Source of the DNA: Sphingobium sp. EP60837 | GTDB taxonomy: Bacteria > Pseudomonadota > Alphaproteobacteria > Sphingomonadales > Sphingomonadaceae | Assembly (NCBI RefSeq): GCF_001658005.1 | Contig: NZ_CP015986.1 | Span: 1,427,501 to 1,491,500 of the forward strand | Direction: 5' to 3' | Length of the DNA stretch: 64,000 bases | Shown: positions 49,086-58,434 of the stretch, piece by piece | Position numbering within the stretch: the first letter of the stretch is position 1 | Layout of the letters: every line of letters begins with the position of its first letter | Made by a program: the position numbers and the translations under genes | The notes under the pieces: generated by a model | The model's input: the letters and a program-made list of their open reading frames with translations, nothing else | Databases searched by the model: none | What the model was told of the DNA's origin: nothing

Positions 49086-49898
49086 TCAGCCGAACCAGTA
49101 AGTTGCGGTAACGCCGCCATCCATCAACAAATCGCTGCCGGTAATAAACGCCCCGTCCTGTCCCATGAGCAGTGCAGCGGCGGTTTCTATCTCGTCCGGC
49201 GTCCCGGCGCGCTTCGCCACAGAGCTTTCGATCATCTTGCGATAACCTTCGCCGCGCGGCCCCGTGAGTTCGTCATTCGCAAGGGGCGTGATGATGATGC
49301 CTGGACTTATGCTGTTGATCCGCGCTCCGCGCCGACCCCAGCGCACCGCCTCGGCCATGACCCGCAGCACATTGCCGCGCTTCGAAAGTTGGTAGGCGTG
49401 CAATGTGTCCTTCACCTCGCCAGTTTGCAGAAACGGCAAATTGAGGAGGTCTTCGACAGGGGTCATCGCCAACGCCTTGCTCTGCTCCACCGGAAGCGGG
49501 CCAAGCCTGTGCCCCGATTGAGAAGAAATAACGACGCCCGAGCCGCTGGGCGCCATGACATTGCCAAATAGCTCAAGCAAAAGCGCAGTGCCGTAAAGAT
49601 CGACCTTCAATATGGTCTCGACCGGTGCTTGCGACGGCGACACGCCAGCCGCCTGTATGAGGCCAGTTATATCGCCCATGCCCGTCGCCTGCCGCACCAG
49701 CGCCTCAACGGATTGGCGCGACGATACATCGACCGTGGCGGTGGTGACTTCGAAACCCGCATCGCTCAGCGTCTTGGCCGCGGCGTCGGCATTGTCCTGT
49801 CGGAGGTCGGCAAGCAAGAGCGCCCTGCCGGAGCTAACCCGACGCGCGATTGCTTGACCAATCGACCCTGCTCCAACGAGAACGACGACGTCCGTCAC
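49086..49898 (-). CDS. Short-chain dehydrogenase/reductase
   Basis: 270 residues. The Rossmann glycine motif is VGAGSIGQAIARRV at the N-terminus; the catalytic Ser is in ISSQSG and the Tyr-x-x-x-Lys is YQLSK. The C-terminus ends in the usual ITGSDLLMDGG segment. The start is GTG at 49898 with AAAGGAGC upstream; the frame above it has no homology. An NAD(P)-dependent alcohol or keto reductase whose substrate is unknown. It stands alone. Confidence 0.9.
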   Translation of the reverse strand: MTDVVVLVGAGSIGQAIARRVSSGRALLLADLRQDNADAAAKTLSDAGFEVTTATVDVSSRQSVEALVRQATGMGDITGLIQAAGVSPSQAPVETILKVDLYGTALLLELFGNVMAPSGSGVVISSQSGHRLGPLPVEQSKALAMTPVEDLLNLPFLQTGEVKDTLHAYQLSKRGNVLRVMAEAVRWGRRGARINSISPGIIITPLANDELTGPRGEGYRKMIESSVAKRAGTPDEIETAAALLMGQDGAFITGSDLLMDGGVTATYWFG

Positions 49899-50077
49899 GA
49901 AAGCTCCTTTCGTTTGCGGACAGAAGTCTGCCGGTGCTGCCGAGTTCCAGTGGCTCTCCCCTATATCGGCTTTCCACTCTTCCGACCAACCTTCCGGACA
50001 ACATCGCCTCCAGACAAGCAAACTTCAGTGAAAATCACGGCTCCCCCTCAATGCTGCCCGCATTTTCCTCCCTCATC

Positions 50078-50632
50078 CTATTCCGTCAGCCCATCGATCG
50101 CCGCCCAGCCTGCCGCGCCAATCCCGCGCAGCAAACCCCGATGCTTTGCACTCACGCCCCCCAGCGCCATCACCGGCATGCTTGCCCGGTGCGCCAGGGC
50201 GGCAAAGCGCCTCCGGCCGAGTGCCCTACCCCCTGGATGCGACCGTGTCGGGAACAAAGGCGACAGAAAGATGAGATCAGCCCCCGCACGCTCGGCCGCC
50301 TGCAATTCGCGCGCATTATGCGCCGCCATGCTGTGCCACAAAGGCCGCACCGTGCCGCTGACGCTGCGCCCGTGCCATCCGTCCGCGCCCCAGGCCGCCG
50401 CCTGCCGCGCGGATCCCGCAAGCAGCAGCACCAGTCGCCTGCGGCGCGCGATCGTCGCCAATTGGTCAAACAGCCGCCGCCGCTCCCGACCGCCGCTCGC
50501 ATGATGGCGAAAGAGGATGCCACCCCTCCCCTGCGGCAAGCGCGCCGCGCCCTTCAGCAGTGCCGCCGTCGAAACCCGTTCGTCGGTCACCAGCCAGGTC
50601 GAAGGCACATTTTTTGCGTAGCGGGCTCTCAT
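50078..50632 (-). CDS. ThiE/TenI-like protein, divergent
   Basis: 184 residues. TIM-barrel pieces of thiamine phosphate synthase are visible: WLVTDERV, the ADLIFLSPLFPTRSHPGG phosphate-loop region and PVMALGGVSA. The usual ADGVHL segment is changed to ADGWHGR, and no other thiamine genes are near, so synthase activity is doubtful and a TenI-like or diverged role is possible. It is divergent from the YggS gene with a 23-base gap between the starts. No ribosome-binding site is clear. Confidence 0.7.
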   Translation of the reverse strand: MRARYAKNVPSTWLVTDERVSTAALLKGAARLPQGRGGILFRHHASGGRERRRLFDQLATIARRRRLVLLLAGSARQAAAWGADGWHGRSVSGTVRPLWHSMAAHNARELQAAERAGADLIFLSPLFPTRSHPGGRALGRRRFAALAHRASMPVMALGGVSAKHRGLLRGIGAAGWAAIDGLTE

Positions 50633-50655
50633 TGCCCTCGCCTATAGCAGCCACC

Positions 50656-51390
50656 ATGACGACCGACAGCATCGAAGCCACAGAACGGTTGAACGCCGTG
50701 CGCGAAACCATGGGCCGCGCCGCGCGCCTCACCGGCCGCACCGCCGCAGACATCACCCTGATCGCCGTCTCGAAAACGCAGGAGGCTGCCGCCATTCGTC
50801 CCCTGATCGCCGCAGGCCAGCGAAGCTTCGGCGAAAACCGCGTTCAGGAAGCGCAGGGCAAATGGCCAGAACTGCGCGCCGAAACCCCGGACATCGCACT
50901 GCATCTCGTCGGCCAGCTTCAATCCAACAAAGCCGCAGACGCCGTCGCGCTGTTCGACGTCATCCATTCGCTCGACCGCCCTTCGCTGCTTACAGCCCTC
51001 GCCAAGGCAATGGATGCGGCGGGCAAGCGCATTCCTTGCTTCATTCAGGTCAATATCGGTGCGGAAGAGCAAAAGGGCGGCTGCGCCATTGCCGACACCC
51101 CTGCCCTGCTGCGCGCTGCGCGCGACGCCGATATTCCCGTGGCGGGCCTCATGTGCGTGCCCCCCGCCGATGTGGAGCCCGCGCCCTATTTCGCCCTGCT
51201 GGCGAAGATGGCGCGGGAAGAAGGCGTCGATCGCCTCTCCATGGGCATGTCAGGCGATTTCGAAACGGCGATCATGCTCGGCGCGACCGATATCCGCGTC
51301 GGCACCGCCCTTTTTGGAGAACGCCCTGCGCCCGCCCGCTCCCTTCCGGGAAGCGGGCGGGGCATGATCAGAAACTCCCGCGCAACGTGA
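50656..51390 (+). CDS. YggS family PLP homeostasis protein
   Basis: 244 residues. Fold-type III PLP protein; the PLP lysine is in LIAVSKTQEA (about residue 36), followed by FGENRVQEA and the VGQLQSNKA segment. Late motifs MGMSGDFETAIMLGATDIRVGTALFG match the family. YggS/PLPBP helps keep PLP levels balanced. The last 20 residues or so (after FGERP) extend over the end of the convergent TonB receptor gene and are unlikely to be conserved. Confidence 0.93.
   Translation: MTTDSIEATERLNAVRETMGRAARLTGRTAADITLIAVSKTQEAAAIRPLIAAGQRSFGENRVQEAQGKWPELRAETPDIALHLVGQLQSNKAADAVALFDVIHSLDRPSLLTALAKAMDAAGKRIPCFIQVNIGAEEQKGGCAIADTPALLRAARDADIPVAGLMCVPPADVEPAPYFALLAKMAREEGVDRLSMGMSGDFETAIMLGATDIRVGTALFGERPAPARSLPGSGRGMIRNSRAT
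51331..51361. terminator. Strong hairpin between convergent YggS and TonB-receptor genes
   Basis: CCCGCCCGCT (51331-51340) pairs perfectly with 51352-51361, and an inner CCC-TTCC-GGG extends the stem past a bulged A. It lies inside the end of the YggS frame and just beyond the receptor stop. There is no T-run. Confidence 0.5.
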
Positions 51391-54157
51391 TGCCGTAAGT
51401 GCGGGGTTCGGCCAGATAGGCCGAAATCAGCTGGTTCGCCATCGGCGCGCCCCGCGCGAACTGACCGGTCGTCGATGTGCTTGGGCTGCTGGACTGCAGC
51501 GGGGCGCTGAAGGCGACCTGCGTATAATCCTGGTTGAAGATATTCTGGCCCCAGAATTCCACTGCCCAGCGCTGTTCCGGTCCGCGAAGACCAACACGCG
51601 CGTTGAACACCGCATAGCCGTCCTGCCGCTTTTCGGGGAACAGATCGGACCCTGTGTTAAAGTCGCTCGTCATGCGCCCATCGACATAGAAGAGCGCTGA
51701 CAGCCCGCTGGAACCCAGCTCGGGTGTCCAAGACGCGCTGACCGTGGTCACCACCTCCGGCGCCTGCGAGTTAATCGATCCGGGCAGCAGGAACAGCGCC
51801 TGGTCTAGCGGCACAGAGCCATTGCCGCTGCCGACCAGCCGGTTGGCGAACTTGGCCTGAACATAGGTCAACCCGCCAGCGAATCGCACATTACGCACGG
51901 GCGTCGCCGCCAGCTCCAGCTCCACGCCCTGACTGATCAGGCCAGGCCCGACATCATCGCTGTCACAGGTACGGCTCGCCGAAAGCGCCCCGTCACAGCC
52001 ATTGATATTCTGGACGACGAAGCTGGTGCCGTTGAAGGTGTTCAACTGGAAATTCTTGAACTCCTGCCGGAATGCCGCAATGTTCGCGCTCCATTTGGGC
52101 TGGGTGTATTTCAGCCCCACTTCGAACGCATCGACCTTCTCCGCTGCAAAGCGCAGGCTGGTAACATCGGCGTTGCTCCGGGGCGAAAAAACGGCCGGAA
52201 CAGGGTTTAGCCCTGTCGATCCCAGCTGGAAACGATCAAGATTAAAACCGCCCGCCTTATAGCCCTTCGAATAGCTGCCATAGACCAGCAGTTCATCCAC
52301 CGGCTTCCACGACAGCACGGCCGTTCCGGAAAACTGGCCATCGCTGATCCTGTCATTAAGGTTCAGCGCGTTGAGCCCGGTCGAGCTATTGCCCAAACAG
52401 CCCAGCGTCAGGATGCCCTGCGCCAGCGCCGCCGCGCTACCGAGCGCCGGGGTGGTTGCGATCTCGAACAAGTCGTTGAGCGCTCCCGGATTGCGGGTCT
52501 GCAACGCCGCGCAGGTCGCATTATTATTGTTGAAATCTGCCGAGAAACGCTTGCTCTCATGGGTGTAGCGCAGCCCCAGCGTCAGATCGAGCTGCTTGGT
52601 GATGTGGATGATATTGTGCGTGAAGAGCGCCCAATTCTCGCTCTTCTGACGATATACGGAAGCGAGATCGCCCGTACCGCTGGGGATCGCCGCCAACGCA
52701 CGCAGCCCATTGCCCAGACCCGTTGACAGCGCACCAGCCGCACCGGCTCCCAGGGCAGGAGTCAAGGCGGCGTTGAGCTGCGCCTGCGTGCCGGTGATCA
52801 GCGCTTGTGTCGCCAATCCGCTGCCGCACGCCGCCAGCTGCTGCGCCGTCAGGTTGCTGTTGACGCCCGCACCCGCCATCAAACGGCAGGCTGTAAACCG
52901 GCCATAATCCGCGCCGAAGCGGATATTGTCCTCCAGCGTCAGCTTCTCATGCGCGTAGTAGCCGCCGACCAGCCAGTCCAGCACCTCGCCAAAGGCCGAA
53001 CCCTGCGCCCTCAGCTCCTGCGTGAAGGTGCGGAACTGGCGATAGGTGTTGGGGTCGCGATAGAGCAGATCCGCGCCGCTATAGTCATAATCGCCATAAT
53101 CCTGGCTCTTATAATCGCGGTAGGCGGTGATGCTCGTCAGTTTCGCGTCGCCCAGGTCGTAATTGACCTCGCCCGACACGCCCCAATCCTTGACCTTGCT
53201 GCCATAATTGCGGCCCGCCGTGATGGTCAGGTCTCTGTCATAGGGATCCGTCGGGAACACGCTGCCCTGCCCGGACAGGATCGCCGCTATGCGGTTGAAG
53301 GGCGCAGTCGAATAACCCCCACCCGCGACCGGCCGCCGCTCGCGTGTTTCGATATAGGCCGCGCCGCAGCAGCTTTCGTCGCGATGGGTATAATCGCCGA
53401 TCAACCGGATCGACAGCGAGTCGTTCGGTTCGAACAGCGCCTGCCCGCGCACGAAATAGCGATCGCGATCGTTGGTCTCGCCCACCTTGCTGCCGCTCGT
53501 ATCGACCAGATCGAAAAAGCCGTCGCGCTTCGACCATACGCCGTCAAGGCTGAGCGCCAGCTGCTCGGAGACAGGGCCGGTGATGCGCCCGGCCAGCCGC
53601 CAATAATCATAATTGCCGTAGGTGACCTCGGCCTTGCCCGCCAGCTTGAACTCGGGTGCCTTGCTGATCACGTTGATGAGGCCCGCCGAAGCGTTGCGGC
53701 CGAACAGCGTGCCCTGCGGCCCGCGCAGCACTTCGACCCGCTCGATTTCGCCCAGTTCGTTAAGCCCCGCGCCCGTGCGCGACCGATAGACGCCATCGAT
53801 GAACACGGCGACCGAGCTTTCGAGGCCCGGATTGTCGCCCACTGTGCCGATGCCGCGGACGCGGGCCGACGCATTGGCTTCCGACCCCGTCGATGACACA
53901 AGCAGCGACGGCGCAAGCTGGTTCAGCGTACGAATGTCGCTGGCGCCGCTATTCTGCATCGCCTGGGCGGTGACCGCCGACACGGCGATCGGTACGTCGG
54001 ACAAGGGGCTGGCGCGGCGCGTCGCGGTGACGATGATGACGCTGCCATCCTCCTCTGCTGCCTGTTGCGGCGGCGCTTCCTGCGCCTGAACGTGGGACAC
54101 GGATCCGGCCAGCGCGACCACACCGGCAGACAAAAGCCAAAGATTTTTCTTATTCAT
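51368..54157 (-). CDS. TonB-dependent outer-membrane receptor
   Basis: 929 residues. A signal peptide (MNKKNLWLLSAGVVALAGSVSHVQAQ) is followed by a TonB-box-like VIIVTATRR segment, a plug domain (SDVPIAVSAVTAQAMQNSGASDI to about residue 170, with VEVLRGPQGTLFGRNASAGLINV) and a 22-strand barrel ending in the terminal Phe (GITLRGSF). Such receptors import iron complexes, glycans or other large nutrients. No regulator, FecR or catabolic gene is adjacent, so the substrate is unknown. ATG 54157 has GGAGAGGAAGGG upstream. Confidence 0.93.
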   Translation of the reverse strand: MNKKNLWLLSAGVVALAGSVSHVQAQEAPPQQAAEEDGSVIIVTATRRASPLSDVPIAVSAVTAQAMQNSGASDIRTLNQLAPSLLVSSTGSEANASARVRGIGTVGDNPGLESSVAVFIDGVYRSRTGAGLNELGEIERVEVLRGPQGTLFGRNASAGLINVISKAPEFKLAGKAEVTYGNYDYWRLAGRITGPVSEQLALSLDGVWSKRDGFFDLVDTSGSKVGETNDRDRYFVRGQALFEPNDSLSIRLIGDYTHRDESCCGAAYIETRERRPVAGGGYSTAPFNRIAAILSGQGSVFPTDPYDRDLTITAGRNYGSKVKDWGVSGEVNYDLGDAKLTSITAYRDYKSQDYGDYDYSGADLLYRDPNTYRQFRTFTQELRAQGSAFGEVLDWLVGGYYAHEKLTLEDNIRFGADYGRFTACRLMAGAGVNSNLTAQQLAACGSGLATQALITGTQAQLNAALTPALGAGAAGALSTGLGNGLRALAAIPSGTGDLASVYRQKSENWALFTHNIIHITKQLDLTLGLRYTHESKRFSADFNNNNATCAALQTRNPGALNDLFEIATTPALGSAAALAQGILTLGCLGNSSTGLNALNLNDRISDGQFSGTAVLSWKPVDELLVYGSYSKGYKAGGFNLDRFQLGSTGLNPVPAVFSPRSNADVTSLRFAAEKVDAFEVGLKYTQPKWSANIAAFRQEFKNFQLNTFNGTSFVVQNINGCDGALSASRTCDSDDVGPGLISQGVELELAATPVRNVRFAGGLTYVQAKFANRLVGSGNGSVPLDQALFLLPGSINSQAPEVVTTVSASWTPELGSSGLSALFYVDGRMTSDFNTGSDLFPEKRQDGYAVFNARVGLRGPEQRWAVEFWGQNIFNQDYTQVAFSAPLQSSSPSTSTTGQFARGAPMANQLISAYLAEPRTYGITLRGSF

Positions 54158-54340
54158 GGGACCCTTCCTCTCCTGCAGCGCCTGGTTTTCCAAGTCGGCC
54201 TTAGGAGTGCGATTATGCGGACACAGCGGATCAAAGGCAAGCTAACCAAGCCTTTACAACCCTTTGCGCCCAGTTGTTGCCGTATTCTAGCGCCATGTGG
54301 TCTAGCAGCAACAGCTTAACGCCGCGTTTCCGTAGCGTCT

Positions 54341-55000
54341 CTACCCCAACGGGAAACGCAGCATCCGGTCCGCGACGGGCACCAGCGCCATTGCCCCCGG
54401 ACCCACCGCACGGCGAATTTCCCCATGCCCCGCGTCCAGCCCGCCGGTCAGCGCGCCCAACGCTGGCAGGATCAGTTTGGATGAGGATCCGACGAAGCAG
54501 CGCCGCGACACATGCCGTCCGCGCAAAGAAAGGCGGAATTTGGGGTGAAAATGCCCCGAAATCTCGGGTCGCGGATCGACCGGATCGGCTTCATGCCGCA
54601 ACCAGATGCCATCGACCTCGGCTTCCACCATGCGCCTGCCTCCGGGCGTTTCCGCCATGCCCACATCATGATTGCCGGTGATCCACAGCCAATCCAACCG
54701 CGCCGTCAGCGCACAAAGCCTCTCACGCACCTTGGCAGGCAAGCGCGCCGCCCCATCTGCATCGTGAAAACTGTCGCCCAGGGACCAGACGGCGCGCGCG
54801 CGCGTCCGTTCCACCAGCATCTCGATCATGTCGAGCGTCGCCTGGCTGTCATGCGGGGGCAGGAACTGACCGAACCGACCGAACCAACTCGCCTTTTCGA
54901 AATGCAGGTCCGCGACCAGCAACGCCGAGTGCGCAGGCCAGAACAGCGCCGCCTCGGGCAATGCCAGAAACTCGTGACCCGCGAACGAAAAGGGAACCAT
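54341..55000 (-). CDS. pdeM: Ligase-associated DNA damage response endonuclease PdeM
   Basis: 219 residues, metallophosphoesterase. Metal-binding motifs run in order: VADLHFEKA (D-x-H), SLGDSFHD (GD), GNHD and SGHFHPKF (GHxH). PdeM is the nuclease of a small alphaproteobacterial DNA-damage set that usually sits beside an Lhr-type helicase, an ATP-dependent ligase and an exonuclease. Here the helicase is at 16752-19163 and the others are not in the window. It is divergent from trhO. Confidence 0.9.
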   Translation of the reverse strand: MVPFSFAGHEFLALPEAALFWPAHSALLVADLHFEKASWFGRFGQFLPPHDSQATLDMIEMLVERTRARAVWSLGDSFHDADGAARLPAKVRERLCALTARLDWLWITGNHDVGMAETPGGRRMVEAEVDGIWLRHEADPVDPRPEISGHFHPKFRLSLRGRHVSRRCFVGSSSKLILPALGALTGGLDAGHGEIRRAVGPGAMALVPVADRMLRFPLG

Positions 55001-55064
55001 GCCCCGCCTATGCGCGCTCGCGCCCGGCCTTTCAAGAGGGCGATGAAGCCGCTATGGGCGCGGC

Positions 55065-55865
55065 ATGGCTCCGCCCTTCACCATCGCCGCGCTCTATCGC
55101 TTCGCGTCCTTCGCCGACCCAGAGGCGATCGCGGCGGAATTGCGGACACTCTGCGCGCAGCTTGAAACCTGCGGCACGCTGATCCTCGCGCGCGAAGGGA
55201 TCAACGGCACGGTCGCGGGCAGCGATCAGGCCATTGCCGCACTCCTCGGCCATATCCGCGCCCTGCCCGGCTGCGCCGATCTGGACGTCAAATACGCCAC
55301 CGCTACCCAGGCCCCCTTCGGCCGCATGAAGGTGAAGGTGAAGCAGGAGATCGTGACCCTGGGCGCAGGCGATCTTGACGCTGCGGCGCAAGCAGGCCGC
55401 CATCTCGACCCGGCGGAGTGGAACGATCTGATCGCCGATCCCGACACGATCCTGATCGATACGCGCAACGCTTATGAAGTGTCGGTCGGCAGCTTCGAGG
55501 GCGCGATCGATCCGGGCACCCGCTCCTTCCGTGACTTTCCCGGCTGGTTCGACAGCTTCGCTGCAGAATTGCGCGAACAGGGACGCGAGCCGCGCATCGC
55601 GATGTTCTGCACCGGCGGCATCCGCTGTGAAAAATCGACCGCGCTGGTGCGATCGCGCGGCTTTGAAGAGGTCTATCATCTGCGCGGCGGCATCCTGCGC
55701 TATCTTGAGGAAATGCCCGAAGACCAAAGCCGCTGGCGTGGCGACTGCTATGTCTTTGATGAACGGGTCGCGGTCGGCCACGGCCTGAAGCCCGGCAACC
55801 ATGTCATCTGCCGCACCTGCGGCCTGGCCCACCGCCCGGATGCGCCGCACGATTGCGCGGGTTGA
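55065..55865 (+). CDS. trhO: tRNA uridine(34) hydroxylase, rhodanese family
   Basis: 266 residues. An N-terminal ferredoxin-like domain (about residues 1-100, LAREGINGTVAGS) is followed by a rhodanese domain with the active Cys in FCTGGIRCEKST, and a short Cys-containing C-terminal tail (CRTCGLAHRPDAPHDC). TrhO (YceA) makes 5-hydroxyuridine at tRNA position 34 with O2. Length is slightly below the E. coli protein. The gene is separate from other tRNA-modification genes here. Confidence 0.92.
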   Translation: MAPPFTIAALYRFASFADPEAIAAELRTLCAQLETCGTLILAREGINGTVAGSDQAIAALLGHIRALPGCADLDVKYATATQAPFGRMKVKVKQEIVTLGAGDLDAAAQAGRHLDPAEWNDLIADPDTILIDTRNAYEVSVGSFEGAIDPGTRSFRDFPGWFDSFAAELREQGREPRIAMFCTGGIRCEKSTALVRSRGFEEVYHLRGGILRYLEEMPEDQSRWRGDCYVFDERVAVGHGLKPGNHVICRTCGLAHRPDAPHDCAG

Positions 55866-55888
55866 ACGCGCGCCAGCCGGCCGGAAGC

Positions 55889-56623
55889 CTAAACGATATA
55901 GCGGTGCAACGCTCCGCCATGTTCCCGCAGCCACGCCCGCGCAGGCCGCGGGTCCTCTCCCAATATCCGCGCATGCGCCGCGTGAAAGGCGGGGCTGTGG
56001 TCCATGTGCAGCAGATGGGCGAGTTCATGCGCCACCGTCGCCCGGCGTACATGCGGCGGGCACAGGATCAAGCGCCAGCTATAGCGGATCGCCCCGTTCG
56101 ACGCGCAGCTCGCCCAACGGCTGCGCGGATCGCCAATGCCGACCGACGCCACGACCAGCCCATGATCGCGCGCCATCGCATGGCTTTCCATCTCCAGCAC
56201 GGCCCGAGCCCGCGCCTTGAGCCAGCGCAGCACGCGCGGTCCTACTGACTCCGCCACGCCCCCCAGGATCAGCCGATCCTCGGCCAACCGGACCGAACGC
56301 GGCGCGCCCTGCGTCCAGCAGATCCGCACCTCCCGTCCCTCCAGCGGGAAAATCGCGCCATCGCCAAACATGACCAGGGCAGGCTGCGCCGCCATTTGCG
56401 TCCGGACCCATCCCTCATGCCCCTGCGCCCAACCGAGCGCGCGATGAAGGTTCGCTTTGGTCGGAAGCGATAACCTTAACTCGCCCCGCGCCCGGTCGAG
56501 CGACAGGCGATAGGCTTTCGCCCGGGCCGATCGGCGGACGCGCACCGGCACCGCCACCCCATCGACCAGGATCGCGCCTTCAGAGTTCTCGATCGACAAG
56601 ATGATTTTCCCAATCGCCCGCAT
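55889..56623 (-). CDS. YgjP-type metal-dependent hydrolase (DUF45/SprT-like)
   Basis: 244 residues. The zinc motif HELAHLLHMDH (H-E-x-x-H with a later His) lies about 40 residues from the C-terminus, followed by PAFHAAH, as in the YgjP/DUF45 family. The N-terminal half is strand-rich (VRVRRSARAKAYRLSLDRARGELRLSLP). The biological role of this family is not settled. Its 5' end overlaps the upstream YcgN gene by 44 bases; an in-frame TTG downstream could shorten the overlap. Confidence 0.82.
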   Translation of the reverse strand: MRAIGKIILSIENSEGAILVDGVAVPVRVRRSARAKAYRLSLDRARGELRLSLPTKANLHRALGWAQGHEGWVRTQMAAQPALVMFGDGAIFPLEGREVRICWTQGAPRSVRLAEDRLILGGVAESVGPRVLRWLKARARAVLEMESHAMARDHGLVVASVGIGDPRSRWASCASNGAIRYSWRLILCPPHVRRATVAHELAHLLHMDHSPAFHAAHARILGEDPRPARAWLREHGGALHRYIV

Positions 56624-57005
56624 CTGCCTCGGCGATCGTCCAGCCGCGCACGGACTCCTGCGCCCGGTGCACCGCTTCCCGATCGCCGCTGATCAGATAA
56701 TGCCATGACGGCAAAGGCTTTCCCTCGCTACGCAGCCGGTAGGCGCAGGTGCGCGGCAGCCAGCTGATCGTCTTCACCTTCTGCGGTGTCAGGCGCACGC
56801 AATCGGGCACGAAGCTGCGCCGTTCCTTATAGTTGGTGCATTGGCCGCTATGTCGGTCGAGCAGGCGGCAGGCGACGTTGGTCGGGTAGATACGCCCCGT
56901 ATCTTCATCTTCCGCCTTGTGCAGGCAGCATTTGCCGCAACCGTCGCACAGCGCTTCCCACTCCGCGCGATCCAGCTTGTCGAGGGGCTTTTCCCAGAAG
57001 TTCAA
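56580..57005 (-). CDS. YcgN family cysteine-cluster protein
   Basis: 141 residues from TTG 57005, with no better start near the conserved FWEKPLDKLDRAEWEALC opening. The cysteine pattern LCDGCGKCCLHK, then TNVACRLL, GQCTNY, PDCVRL and RTCAYR matches E. coli YcgN closely and suggests a bound metal cluster. The function is unknown. It begins 4 bases after the SCO gene stop and lacks a good ribosome-binding site, so translation is probably coupled to that gene. Confidence 0.88.
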   Translation of the reverse strand: MNFWEKPLDKLDRAEWEALCDGCGKCCLHKAEDEDTGRIYPTNVACRLLDRHSGQCTNYKERRSFVPDCVRLTPQKVKTISWLPRTCAYRLRSEGKPLPSWHYLISGDREAVHRAQESVRGWTIAEADAGDWENHLVDREL

Positions 57006-57009
57006 ACCG

Positions 57010-57651
57010 TCACTTGACCCATTTTTCGAGGAAGGCGAGCACCTTGTCCGGTGCGCCTTCGTCCTGGTCCGGCGTTCCCGGATCGTCCACCGGAACCAGC
57101 GCAACCGGCTGGCCATCCGGCCCGAACAGATAGGGCGTCCGGCTGTGGCTTACCAGATAGCCGCTGTCCTCCTGCGGCTTTTCCTTGTTGAAGATGACGA
57201 CGAAATCCTTCGCCACCTTTGCAATCTCATCGGGCGTGCCGGTCAGGCCGATCAGGCGCGGATGGAAGGCAGCGACATAGGCCTTCAGCACCGCGGGCGT
57301 ATCCCTCTCAGGGTCCAGGCTGATAAACACCGGCTGCACCTTGGCCGCGCGCCCGGCGTCGGCCTTCTCGAACTGCGTGAACGCCTGCATGATGCGTTGC
57401 AGGTCAAGCGGGCAGACATCGGGGCAATAGCTGTAGCCGAAATAGACCAGCCGGTACTTCCCCTGAAAATCTTGCCACTGCACCTTCTTGCCATCCTGGT
57501 TCGTCAGGGTGAAGGGCGCGCCGATCCGCGCTCCGGCAAGGTCGCCGGGCGCGCTCCCTGACTCGCTTGATGCATTGCCGCCCGCGCCCATATTACAGGC
57601 AGCCAGCAGGGCGGTGATCGGCAGCAGGATGGAGCAAAGCGCTTTGTTCAT
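57010..57651 (-). CDS. SCO1/SenC family copper-binding protein
   Basis: 213 residues. A lipobox-like signal (LLPITALLAAC) anchors it in the inner membrane, facing the periplasm. The thioredoxin fold carries the copper ligands C-x-x-x-C in YSYCPDVCPLD and the distal His in LVSHSRTPYLF. SCO proteins deliver copper to the CuA site of cytochrome oxidase or handle thiols. No oxidase genes are in the window. An upstream start at 57666 is also possible. Confidence 0.92.
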   Translation of the reverse strand: MNKALCSILLPITALLAACNMGAGGNASSESGSAPGDLAGARIGAPFTLTNQDGKKVQWQDFQGKYRLVYFGYSYCPDVCPLDLQRIMQAFTQFEKADAGRAAKVQPVFISLDPERDTPAVLKAYVAAFHPRLIGLTGTPDEIAKVAKDFVVIFNKEKPQEDSGYLVSHSRTPYLFGPDGQPVALVPVDDPGTPDQDEGAPDKVLAFLEKWVK

Positions 57652-57712
57652 GGCGCCGCCAGCCATGCCCTGCTATGGGCGCTTTTGCAAATGCCAACGG
57701 GGCTTAACGACG

Positions 57713-58336
57713 ATGACAAGAGGTTTTCCGGCTTGGATGGGCGCAGGCCGCGCCGCTGCTCTGGCTCTCGCGCTGCTGTCGCCGATGGCGGCGCATGCGC
57801 AGTTTTCGGACAGCTACAACTTCCTGAAGGCGGTCAAGGACGCTGACGGGCAGAAGGTCACCGACCTTATCCAGAAGCCCGGCTCGACGGTCATCAACAG
57901 CCGCGATGTCACCAGCGGTGAAACCGCCCTGCACATGGTCATCGCGCGCCGTGACGTCACATGGCTGTCCTTCCTCCTCGCCAAGGGCGCCAATCCCAAC
58001 CTGACCGACAATCGCGGCAATACCCCGCTGATGAATGCGGTCCAGGCCCGGTTCGAGGATGGAGTCCGCACGCTGCTTGCTGGCGGCGCTCAGATCGACA
58101 AAGCGAACGGCAGTGGCGAAACGCCGCTGATCCGCGCGGTGCAACTGCGTGACGTGGGACTGGTCCGGCTGCTGATTGCGCAGGGCGCCAATGCCGACAG
58201 GCGCGACACCATCGCCGGCATGTCCGCGCGCGACTATGCAGAGCGGGAATCGCGCACCCCCGGCCTGGTCGAAGCGGTGACAGCGGCCAAAACCAAGGCA
58301 GCGCCCTCCGGCCCAGTGCAAGGTCCGGTTTTCTAG
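57713..58336 (+). CDS. Exported ankyrin-repeat protein
   Basis: 207 residues. A signal peptide (GRAAALALALLSPMAAHAQ) sends it to the periplasm. Three to four ankyrin repeats follow (about residues 55-175): GETALHMVIARRDVTWLSFLL, GNTPLMNAVQARFEDGVRTLL, GETPLIRAVQLRDVGLVRLL. These form a protein-binding surface. The C-terminus is a short low-complexity tail. The partner is unknown; the gene is divergent from SCO with a 61-base gap. Confidence 0.85.
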   Translation: MTRGFPAWMGAGRAAALALALLSPMAAHAQFSDSYNFLKAVKDADGQKVTDLIQKPGSTVINSRDVTSGETALHMVIARRDVTWLSFLLAKGANPNLTDNRGNTPLMNAVQARFEDGVRTLLAGGAQIDKANGSGETPLIRAVQLRDVGLVRLLIAQGANADRRDTIAGMSARDYAERESRTPGLVEAVTAAKTKAAPSGPVQGPVF

Positions 58337-58434
58337 CAAGCGGTTCGTCAGGACAAAGGATCCAGGCGTCACCTTGCGCTAAACGCCTGGCCTTCCCATC
58401 TTCATTCCTGCCATCCTTCGCGAAGAGGCAGACC

